12,896 nt of DNA, taken from positions 1 through 12,896 of the forward strand of contig CAYVNA010000017.1 of the NCBI GenBank assembly GCA_964452735.1, written 5' to 3'. The notes below the pieces were generated by a model that was given only the letters and a program-made list of their open reading frames with translations, was not told where the DNA came from and searched no databases. A program made the position numbers and the translations under genes. Position 1 is the first letter of the stretch. The number at the start of each line of letters is the position of its first letter. Positions 1-6,154 of this stretch are shown piece after piece. Source of the stretch: UBA2177 sp964452735 (GTDB lineage: Bacteria; Patescibacteriota; Dojkabacteria; SC72).

Positions 1-27
1 CGTGTCTGCCAATTCCACCACCTCGGC
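1..27 (-). tRNA. tRNA-Leu, 5' part only (cut by window edge)
   Basis: Read on the minus strand, the first bases are GCCGAGG, TG, then GTGGAATTGGCAGACACG. This is the acceptor strand and D-arm start typical of bacterial tRNA-Leu (the GCCGAGGTGG..GGAATTGG..AGACACG pattern). The anticodon and 3' half lie outside the window, so the isoacceptor cannot be read. It lies 42 bases downstream of the 168-residue gene on the same strand. I see no convincing separate promoter between them (a weak TAGAAT-like box lies about 14 bases before the tRNA), so co-transcription is possible. Confidence 0.8.
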
Positions 28-69
28 ATATTACAAGCTAATTCTATCAAATTAATAAGTAGTTTTAAA

Positions 70-576
70 TCACTTTCCTACCTTTTTCTTTAACATCTCC
101 TCCAAATCTACTTTTCCATATTTATCTACATACTTTTCAGGGACTTTATTCTGAAGAAAGTTACTATTTTTATACCCTAACTGGATGAGAGTTGGACCAA
201 CATAATTCTTTACTGGAAGAGAAACACCTTCTGCGAATACAGTTACAACAATTCCCATGGCAAATAGTTCCATAGCTAGCATTTCTTTCTGTGAAGCAAA
301 GTTTGCTTTCTGAAGGACACTAAGAACCTCCCTCCAACTGGTACACCCTTGAAATACGGGGATTTTAGAACCAAGGAATCCTATGAATTCTGGAGTCTTT
401 TCAGCTCCTAGCACTTCCTCTTTCAGCTCCTCTGTAGAAGTATTATCTTCTGCTATATCTTCTTCGGGAATACTATCTACAACCCCACTAACTTCTTCCT
501 CTAATCGGGGATCTCTCTTTCCAACCAAACCTAAACTCTTATCCATATTTTCAAAGAAATTACCTAAATACTCCAT
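70..576 (-). CDS. Unrecognised 168-residue protein, possible membrane-associated segment
   Basis: I do not recognise a family. The first half (residues about 20-60) is acidic and low-complexity, rich in Glu, Asp, Ser and Thr, and probably disordered. A hydrophobic stretch follows at about residues 98-120 (LAMELFAMGIVVTVFAEGV), which could be one membrane helix or a buried core. The C-terminus is basic and ends in KKKVGK. The gene lies only 17 bases downstream of the 1009-residue gene on the same strand, so the two probably share a transcript. No Shine-Dalgarno sequence precedes the ATG. The stop is TGA. Base composition matches the AT-rich background. It is a credible gene because it is the only long frame in this stretch and is tightly spaced with its neighbour, but no function can be given. 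Confidence 0.75.
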   Translation of the reverse strand: MEYLGNFFENMDKSLGLVGKRDPRLEEEVSGVVDSIPEEDIAEDNTSTEELKEEVLGAEKTPEFIGFLGSKIPVFQGCTSWREVLSVLQKANFASQKEMLAMELFAMGIVVTVFAEGVSLPVKNYVGPTLIQLGYKNSNFLQNKVPEKYVDKYGKVDLEEMLKKKVGK

Positions 577-593
577 ATCTATATATTAATAAT

Positions 594-3500
594 TTAATTC
601 TCATTAAGGACCTGAAGAAGATCCTTTATTGTCTCAGGTCCTTCCTCTTCAGCCATAATTTCTGCCATCCCTTTAATGAGGGCCCATACCTCCCTAGGAT
701 TCTCAACAGCGAATATCTCAAATAGTGGTTGTTCCCTTCCAGGTAGCTTCGCAATAATATTTGCTGGACCCTTCTCTTCAATCTCTTCAACAATATCATA
801 CCTCTCTTTTTTAGCTAAAACACTTGAGAGATTTGTAAGAAGAGATATAACTATATCCACAAGTGGAACATTATCATATTTAACCTCGGCAACCTGACGG
901 ATTTGCTCCCAACCTATATCAACCCCATCACCACCTCCTTCAAACATCCTCACTAGGCGATCCTCCATCTCTCCTTGGCTATTTCGCTCCTTTATGGTTT
1001 TTGCAGAATACATGGTATGGGAAGGATTGGATATCCTTATTCCACTTGCAGTTATCTTAATTGTCTGATTACTACCACGTTTGCCTCTTAATTGCCAAAG
1101 ACTTCTCCATATGGTTCTAAACATTTGCAATCCTTCGTCAGATTCTTGGAAGCCTAGCTTCTTCAAGCCTGTCTTTATTCTATCCAACCTATCAGAAGTT
1201 ATGGTAGAAGATAGTAATGTCCCTTCAAACTGTTTCCCTGCAGAAGATACGACTTTCTGAATACTTCTTTCTATTTTAGATTCATATGCAGAGAGGAGTA
1301 TACTTTTCAAAACAGAGCTTCCCAAAAGTGATATACGAACAGGATCCTTCTTTATCAGTGGAAGAAGTTCCTCTATGTTCGTTGCGGAGAGTAGCTTTTC
1401 AAAAATATTATCTCTCTTAAATCTCTCATTCTTGTACACTAATCTCATCGCTCCGATAAGCTCATTCCAAATATCTTTAAAGCCATCTTTAATATCATCC
1501 TTCTTGTTATATATGTCCTTCCTCAGCTCATATTTATCATTTAACCATGTAGATATTATTGTATTGAAGGAAGAGACATCTCCCATTAAGTATCTACTAT
1601 CAATATACCACTGAAGATAGTTTTGGATGAAGTATTTTTCCTGGGCATTATCTAAGTTTATAAGATTACCACCACTCTTGTCATATATAATTTCGATATT
1701 ATTAGGGACCAAGAAAAGACTTCTGATTTTATTATTCCCTTGAGTATTTTCCTTATCATCCTCCCTCCATTCATAGAGAGTTGGAGAGACTAGTATCCCA
1801 GCAATCCTTTTCTCTAATTCCTCCCTACTTGCCGTTATATATACTTTCCCTTCTTTAACAAAGTTATCGAAACCTAATGATTTGATTGCGAATAGAAGTG
1901 TTTCATCAGAAGGTATATTGAGATACATACCATCAGAATCTATTTGAATATCAATATCTCCAAATTCCCTTGTTGGGGAAACGAGATTACGATATCCATC
2001 CAGATATGCTTTTAACAATTTGTTAAGAGTCTCAATATCCTTACCTCCATTTATTGTGAGTCTCACACCTGGAATCTCACAGAGTTTTTTAGCATCTTCT
2101 ATAATCCTATATTCCGTTTCATCCCTAATATCACCCAAAGGTCTTCCCTCAATGGCATTGCCACCTGAGTACTCTTCTGTCAATTTCTTGGATAGTCTAT
2201 TTATCATCCTTATGTTATCAAAATAGTTCCTCTCTTTTGTATTATTTGAGGCATCCATAAGGGAATCTATAATCAAATCGAAGAGTCTTTCATCTATCTC
2301 AAACAACTTACTAAGATATCCAACTCTTCTCCTATCTTTCCAGAACATCATCCAACCTTTTGTATCTTCGAAAAATTCCTTGTTCTCCTTCAAAAGCTTT
2401 TCTGTATAGCTACTGAGGAATTTGAACATAAATGTTTCTAACTTGTTTTCCTTTAATTTCTCTAAATCCTCAGTAGTAGACTTGTATGCCAAAGATGTTT
2501 TTCTCTTCATATCTTTAGAAAAAAGAATCTTGAGAATTTCCCTAAGTTCTAAACGCTCTCTTTTCGAAAGATTTTCGTCCTTAACATATCTTTCTAAATA
2601 TGAATCCAATATCATCATATATATCTGTGGTGCTTCTCTGAATATTGATTCAAGAGTATCCTTTCCTGAATCTCTAAACCAATTTATTCCTCGATATTTA
2701 GGATTAGATATGGACATATCAAATATTTCCTCAAATGATATTCCCACCTTCATACCCCCAAGTAACTTACCCTTTTCTTTCTCCTCTATTCTTCTTAGGT
2801 TTTCAACTACAACAAAGAGGTCTGGATCAAAGAGAATGTTCGAAAGGAATTCTTTTGCTACACCTTGGTGTATGGAGTCATCATCTTTTGCGTATGATCC
2901 AATCTTTTCCAAAATCCCTACATACGGATTACTTCTTCCTCTTCCAAGTGTCTTATCAAACCTATCAAAGATATTGGGATCAGAAACACTCTTAACAAAA
3001 GCTTCTCTAAATTCTGAATATTTTCCTGCTACGAAGCCAGGTAGTTTTGCAATCTGTATAGATTCTTTTAGTTTTTCCATTAAAGGTTCTTTCTGTTCCC
3101 ATACTTTGGGATTCTCCATTCTAGACACATCATGATTTGACTCTATGATATCTAAACAGTCTTCTCCGAAATCCTTAGAATTCGCAAAGAGGATATTATT
3201 ACCTTCCTCTTCACTCCAGTATTTCAGATCTTTGTATCCAAAGTTTATGAAGTAGTTAATTATGATTGATTTCTTCTCATCACCCAATTTCATACTTTTA
3301 ATCATCAGTTCCCTTATGAATTTTCCACGCTCTTGTTGTGTGTTTCTTGAAATTATCTCATCTGCCATATATGGATTATTCTTGTATAGGTCTACAACAT
3401 ATCTTTGTCCTACAGGACTTTCTAGTATTGTATTTTGAAATTGTTCGATGGCTTGTATAACTTCTTGTTCTTCAGATATCGATGCTTGTTTTAGCATTTC

Positions 3501-3623
3501 GAATGGTGATTTGTATTCTAGATATTCTTCCCTATATCCATCATCTATCCAGATCTTTTTTATATCTGATACTACTTCTTCTACTCTTTCACTATTTATT
3601 TGTATTTCTTTTTCGTTATTCAT
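594..3623 (-). CDS. Very large unrecognised protein (1009 residues) with a possible nucleotidyltransferase-like core
   Basis: The uninterrupted 1009-codon frame makes this a secure gene, but I do not recognise the family. There is no signal peptide and no clear membrane helix, so it is probably cytoplasmic. Most of it is charged and probably helical. The centre (residues about 520-646) differs: a Gly-Gly at 526-527, then GDIDIQID at 555-562, a SLGF segment near 583, and a later IEII at 643-646. A Gly-rich turn followed by DxD and a third acidic strand is the layout of the nucleotidyltransferase (Pol-beta/AbiEii-like) fold. This match is by eye only and is weak, since the usual GS motif is absent. 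The gene heads a leftward unit with the 168-residue gene. A TATAAA-like box lies about 9 bases before the ATG with no Shine-Dalgarno sequence, suggesting a very short leader. The DNA upstream is strongly hairpin-forming. Confidence 0.85.
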   Translation of the reverse strand: MNNEKEIQINSERVEEVVSDIKKIWIDDGYREEYLEYKSPFEMLKQASISEEQEVIQAIEQFQNTILESPVGQRYVVDLYKNNPYMADEIISRNTQQERGKFIRELMIKSMKLGDEKKSIIINYFINFGYKDLKYWSEEEGNNILFANSKDFGEDCLDIIESNHDVSRMENPKVWEQKEPLMEKLKESIQIAKLPGFVAGKYSEFREAFVKSVSDPNIFDRFDKTLGRGRSNPYVGILEKIGSYAKDDDSIHQGVAKEFLSNILFDPDLFVVVENLRRIEEKEKGKLLGGMKVGISFEEIFDMSISNPKYRGINWFRDSGKDTLESIFREAPQIYMMILDSYLERYVKDENLSKRERLELREILKILFSKDMKRKTSLAYKSTTEDLEKLKENKLETFMFKFLSSYTEKLLKENKEFFEDTKGWMMFWKDRRRVGYLSKLFEIDERLFDLIIDSLMDASNNTKERNYFDNIRMINRLSKKLTEEYSGGNAIEGRPLGDIRDETEYRIIEDAKKLCEIPGVRLTINGGKDIETLNKLLKAYLDGYRNLVSPTREFGDIDIQIDSDGMYLNIPSDETLLFAIKSLGFDNFVKEGKVYITASREELEKRIAGILVSPTLYEWREDDKENTQGNNKIRSLFLVPNNIEIIYDKSGGNLINLDNAQEKYFIQNYLQWYIDSRYLMGDVSSFNTIISTWLNDKYELRKDIYNKKDDIKDGFKDIWNELIGAMRLVYKNERFKRDNIFEKLLSATNIEELLPLIKKDPVRISLLGSSVLKSILLSAYESKIERSIQKVVSSAGKQFEGTLLSSTITSDRLDRIKTGLKKLGFQESDEGLQMFRTIWRSLWQLRGKRGSNQTIKITASGIRISNPSHTMYSAKTIKERNSQGEMEDRLVRMFEGGGDGVDIGWEQIRQVAEVKYDNVPLVDIVISLLTNLSSVLAKKERYDIVEEIEEKGPANIIAKLPGREQPLFEIFAVENPREVWALIKGMAEIMAEEEGPETIKDLLQVLNEN

Positions 3624-3636
3624 ATTTAATTATTTA

Positions 3637-3756
3637 TATATATACGGTGACTAGAATATTTAAATATATATACATATTTAATTACTTTAGTCACCGGTGA
3701 ATAGGGGTATATAACAATGCATATAGCATTGATTACCTATATACCGGTGAAAGAAG
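3637..3756. promoter_or_regulatory. Highly structured intergenic region with three phased CGGTGA motifs and two nested hairpins
   Basis: CGGTGA occurs at 3645-3650, 3695-3700 and 3745-3750, exactly 50 bases apart; the second lies in the palindrome TCACCGGTGA (3691-3700). Between the first two copies is a nested inverted repeat: CGGTGACTA (3645-3653) with TAGTCACCG (3688-3696), enclosing TAAATAT (3661-3667) with ATATTTA (3674-3680). Between the last two is a second: GGTATATA (3706-3713) with TATATACC (3738-3745), enclosing CAATGC (3715-3720) with GCATTG (3726-3731) around a five-base loop. The region separates the end of the 168-residue membrane gene from the start of the 1009-residue gene, so it probably holds that gene's promoter. 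What binds here is unknown. Confidence 0.6.
3697..3709 (+). repeat. Left copy of a 13-bp inverted repeat flanking the hydrolase module
   Basis: GTGAATAGGGGTA here has an exact reverse complement at 5929-5941, on the other side of the two-gene module. A second pair, TATATATACGGT at 3637-3648 and its reverse complement at 5982-5993, lies outside it in the same order with similar spacing (48 and 40 bases between motifs). A TATTT also matches at the outer edges (3631-3635 and 5999-6003). Confidence 0.6.
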
Positions 3757-4263
3757 CTATTGTTGGAAAAAACTTTCAATGACCTCGAAGGGTCTTGTAC
3801 TACTGAGCTTTTCAGCCCCTTCGAGATTGAAAATTAGGTAATCCTTCAATATTCCCCAAACAAAATTATTGAAGGAGAAAAATGCAATCAGAATTCCGAT
3901 TGCAATCAACGACTCTGTTAGATTGTGACAATCATTCAATGATTCGAAGATTGTCTTAAGCAACCAAAGAGTCCCAACTATTGCTAAAATGGCCAAAACT
4001 ACTTCAGGTATTACAACAAGATTCTTAACCTGAGTAGCGTCAGCCACCCCTTGGAAACTGGTTAGAGCACTCTCTAAACTTCCTGAGAGTGATCCCCAAC
4101 CCATCCTTGCAAAAACATATGCAAGGGCTAATTGAGCAACAAGCTTTACGCTATTTGGAAGATGCCAATTGTCAATCCCATCGGGGACGATCTTCCTAGC
4201 CCATTTAGGCAGCTGGTATGCTACCCAAAATGCTATCACAACTATCAGAAGCTCTTTCATCAT
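3757..4263 (-). CDS. Small polytopic membrane protein (four predicted helices), partner of the peptidoglycan hydrolase
   Basis: No family is recognised. The 168 residues hold four hydrophobic segments at about 4-18, 39-55, 82-103 and 117-138, with Trp and Lys at their borders, so it is an integral membrane protein. The C-terminus (about 145-168) is soluble. It has a strong Shine-Dalgarno sequence (GAGGAGG just before ATGATG), so the start could be either Met1 or Met2. It lies 91 bases downstream of the hydrolase gene on the same strand and is probably co-transcribed with it. Placement next to a lytic enzyme suggests a holin-like, secretion or anchoring partner, but that is inference; a conjugation-type membrane subunit fits equally well. 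Higher GC than the surrounding genes sets it apart with its partner. Confidence 0.8.
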   Translation of the reverse strand: MMKELLIVVIAFWVAYQLPKWARKIVPDGIDNWHLPNSVKLVAQLALAYVFARMGWGSLSGSLESALTSFQGVADATQVKNLVVIPEVVLAILAIVGTLWLLKTIFESLNDCHNLTESLIAIGILIAFFSFNNFVWGILKDYLIFNLEGAEKLSSTRPFEVIESFFQQ

Positions 4264-4354
4264 ATCCTCCTCAAAAAAGAAAAAATCCTCTTAAAACTCT
4301 CTGCCTTGCCAGAAAGATGAACACCATCTATCCGACTATCGACAGTAAAAAGTT

Positions 4355-5827
4355 TCACTTTTCAAACCAACCTTGGGACATGAATGACCCATCACCATGC
4401 ATCAGATGCAGGTGAGGACCATTCGAGCATGAAGTGGTTCCATCAAGGATCCACCCCAAGTCTTGTCCCCGCACAACAGGTACCAATTCACCCGTTGTGG
4501 AAAGCATAATAAGCTCAGGATCAAGCTCCATATGAACATAATGGAACTTTTCCCCTTCGTCCGTTACCAATGTGATAACGCCTGCATTGCAGTCGCCACC
4601 ATCCCAGTAACGAGCCATGCCATTTCCGATGGCCTTGGCTACAAAAGGATACCCTGAGTAGAAATCTAAACCATTGTGGTTGCTTCCATACCACATAGGT
4701 ACACCCCATTCAAAGGAAACATATGCGTCCGATGATGCTGGCCACAAATGTCCCTTCGATTCATACTCCTGGGGAGGAGTCGAATTTCTCCGTTGCATGG
4801 AATCCATTGCAGAATCCCTCAGAGCAATGGCTCGGTCATAGACCTTACCTGCTCCTGAAGGATCCCTATTCCAAACGAAGCCTTTGGAGGAGAATTCCCC
4901 CACGAATACACCTCTTGATTGCTCAAGAGAAATATTCACTTCGTCATGAATGAAATAGCATGCTACTTCAGATGCTATTTCAGGATTCCATAAGCTTCCA
5001 GTTACCCCATACCTTTGAGCATTCCGCTCAAAAGTTTCAGGCATGAACTGAAACATGCCCAAAGCTCCTGCATAACTTGCACAGGAGTTAGGTCTTGGGA
5101 GACTCTCGTCCTCTAGAGTACAGACATTATTACCCGTCTCATACTCCTTAAGGGCGAGATTCAAATACGGATCACAAGCTATCCCATTAGCTCGTGCCCT
5201 TTTCACTCCAGCTTCCACATACGACCAAACGGTCGTATTTACTTCCTCGGGTTTCCCCAAGGGAGTGGCCTTAGCTAGAGGTGGATCGTATACTCCCACT
5301 TCTTTAGCGAGAGTTAATGTGAACAACGGTAACAGAATTACCGTTACCATCAACATTAACCCTTCGCAAACCCGGACGATGCTAATTAGCATATCCGAGA
5401 GGGGGAGCTCGATTGCAAACCTTTGGATAAGCAGGCTTAACTTGTATATAGCCCACCTACTTATTCCAAAGAAAACGACACTTACTAATAATACCTTCCC
5501 CCAAACCAGTGAAGTCTCTCCCAATCCCCTCATATCGAGGAGGAAAGAGATCAACTCTCCCAGCATAGGGAAGGTTTTCCTCAGTACAAGATATACTATG
5601 TACCAAGGAATGGAAAAAGACACTATATCTATAATAAGATACAGTGCCTCGGAAAAAATGCTTCCCCGAACCTTTGTTGGTGCGATCCTCTTTAAAAACG
5701 AGGAGATCACAAACCAACAAATCAGGTATAGGGATACAGCAATTGCAACATCTCTGTTGCTCATGCTATTCCACACCTGCTGGACAATAGGCCATATGAT
5801 TGGCCAAAGTTCTTCGAACTTGACCAT
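4355..5827 (-). CDS. Membrane-anchored bifunctional peptidoglycan hydrolase: SLT lytic transglycosylase plus M23 endopeptidase
   Basis: This 490-residue protein would cut both glycan strands and peptide crosslinks of peptidoglycan. The N-terminal part has four membrane segments (about 27-45, 60-85, 108-125, 147-172) instead of a cleavable signal. Residues about 200-340 look like an SLT (lysozyme-like) domain: candidate catalytic Glu228 in LALKEYETG, and GALGMFQFMPETF at 254-266, the family's G.(M/L)Q.MP signature. Residues about 360-490 are an M23 (LytM-type) peptidase with a full zinc site: His384 and Asp388 (HNGLD), a middle His429 or His432, and HLH at 472-474. Several cysteines lie in the extracytoplasmic part. 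A strong AAAAGGAGG site lies seven bases before the ATG. SLT+M23 pairs are known from phage tail and conjugation wall-piercing proteins; host wall remodelling or attack on a neighbour are alternatives. GC is about 50%. Confidence 0.9.
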   Translation of the reverse strand: MVKFEELWPIIWPIVQQVWNSMSNRDVAIAVSLYLICWFVISSFLKRIAPTKVRGSIFSEALYLIIDIVSFSIPWYIVYLVLRKTFPMLGELISFLLDMRGLGETSLVWGKVLLVSVVFFGISRWAIYKLSLLIQRFAIELPLSDMLISIVRVCEGLMLMVTVILLPLFTLTLAKEVGVYDPPLAKATPLGKPEEVNTTVWSYVEAGVKRARANGIACDPYLNLALKEYETGNNVCTLEDESLPRPNSCASYAGALGMFQFMPETFERNAQRYGVTGSLWNPEIASEVACYFIHDEVNISLEQSRGVFVGEFSSKGFVWNRDPSGAGKVYDRAIALRDSAMDSMQRRNSTPPQEYESKGHLWPASSDAYVSFEWGVPMWYGSNHNGLDFYSGYPFVAKAIGNGMARYWDGGDCNAGVITLVTDEGEKFHYVHMELDPELIMLSTTGELVPVVRGQDLGWILDGTTSCSNGPHLHLMHGDGSFMSQGWFEK

Positions 5828-5848
5828 ATGGCCTCCTTTTCTCTTTTT

Positions 5849-5901
5849 TAATTTCCGACAGCTAAATCCCCAATGAATGAGAATCTAAATGTCGGAAATT
5901 A
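5849..5901 (-). promoter_or_regulatory. Promoter/operator candidate for the hydrolase operon: 12-bp inverted repeat overlapping a TATAAT box
   Basis: TAATTTCCGACA (5849-5860) and TGTCGGAAATTA (5890-5901) are perfect reverse complements, 29 bases apart. On the minus strand a TATAAT box (5903-5898) overlaps the upstream arm, so transcription would start inside the repeat. This fits an operator with two half-sites or a leader hairpin. The Shine-Dalgarno sequence (around 5833-5841) lies outside the stem, so direct sequestration is not indicated. No convincing -35 box was found. Confidence 0.5.
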
Positions 5902-5922
5902 TATAAGGAGGAATAACCGATA

Positions 5923-5966
5923 AATAACTACCCCTATTCACTTGTTAAAGAACAAGGGCAGTTATT
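5923..5966. promoter_or_regulatory. Nested hairpin between the divergent hydrolase and enolase genes
   Basis: AATAACT (5923-5929) pairs with AGTTATT (5960-5966), and inside them CTTGTT (5941-5946) pairs with AACAAG (5951-5956) around AAAG. The 13-bp module-flanking repeat (5929-5941) lies within the left arm. No T-run follows, so it does not look like a terminator for either strand. Confidence 0.4.
5929..5941 (-). repeat. Right copy of the 13-bp inverted repeat flanking the hydrolase module
   Basis: TACCCCTATTCAC is the exact reverse complement of 3697-3709. The accompanying outer motif ACCGTATATATA is at 5982-5993. The rest of the 327-base gap before enolase (5828-6154) also holds a GTATATATAC palindrome (5985-5994) and an ATTGCT/AGCAAT inverted pair (6005-6010 and 6037-6042). 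No gene is apparent in it. Confidence 0.6.
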
Positions 5967-6112
5967 CTTCATTACTACAGGACCGTATATATACTAGCAA
6001 ATAGATTGCTCCATATGCATGATATATAGGTATATTAGCAATACGCAATTATACTTCCCACCAACACTATGAGTCAATCACCACGCCACTTCTACTTGCT
6101 TCTCCCCCCTAT

Positions 6113-6140
6113 TTGTGTAACAATCAATAAACTATAAAAT
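6113..6140 (+). promoter_or_regulatory. Predicted promoter of enolase
   Basis: A TTGTGT box (6113-6118) and a TAAAAT box (6135-6140) are 16 bases apart, and the ATG follows 14 bases after the second. Transcription would start about 6-8 bases before the ATG, leaving no room for a Shine-Dalgarno sequence, and none is seen. Confidence 0.45.
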
Positions 6141-6154
6141 ATTAATCATTCCTA

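Larger units (their letters stand above)
3631..6003. mobile_element. Candidate cassette bounded by imperfect inverted repeats (hypothesis)
   Basis: Two inverted motif pairs (13 and 12 bp, plus a short outer match) bound about 2.4 kb with two leftward genes. The interior is near 50% GC against about 35-37% in neighbouring genes, and both genes have strong GGAGG ribosome binding sites, unlike their neighbours. These facts fit a captured or invertible cassette. Against this, there is no transposase or recombinase in the window, no target-site duplication that I could identify, and the shared motifs could simply be promoter or operator sites serving the outward genes (the 1009-residue gene and enolase). 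Confidence 0.3.

Noticed and set aside
2422..3135. 237-codon open frame on the plus strand
   Set aside because: It lies wholly inside the 1009-residue gene in an antisense frame, has a Ser/Phe/Leu-rich composition typical of antisense translation, and shows no motif.
3637..3756. CRISPR array, suggested by three equally spaced motifs
   Set aside because: The repeated unit is only 6-9 bases and the intervals are themselves palindromic, with no 23-40 base direct repeats and no cas genes.
4264..4354. A possible terminator or small gene between the hydrolase and the membrane protein genes
   Set aside because: Only short hairpins are present (AGATG/CATCT and AAAAGT/ACTTTT at the hydrolase stop) with no proper GC stem plus T-run and no credible frame; the spacer is best read as part of one transcript.
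5265..5876. 203-codon open frame on the plus strand
   Set aside because: It is antisense to the membrane part of the SLT/M23 protein, which has strong domain evidence. The frame is a shadow.
5904..5912. AAGGAGG on the plus strand as a ribosome binding site for a small gene
   Set aside because: No start codon follows at a usable distance, and the position coincides with the minus-strand promoter region of the hydrolase operon.
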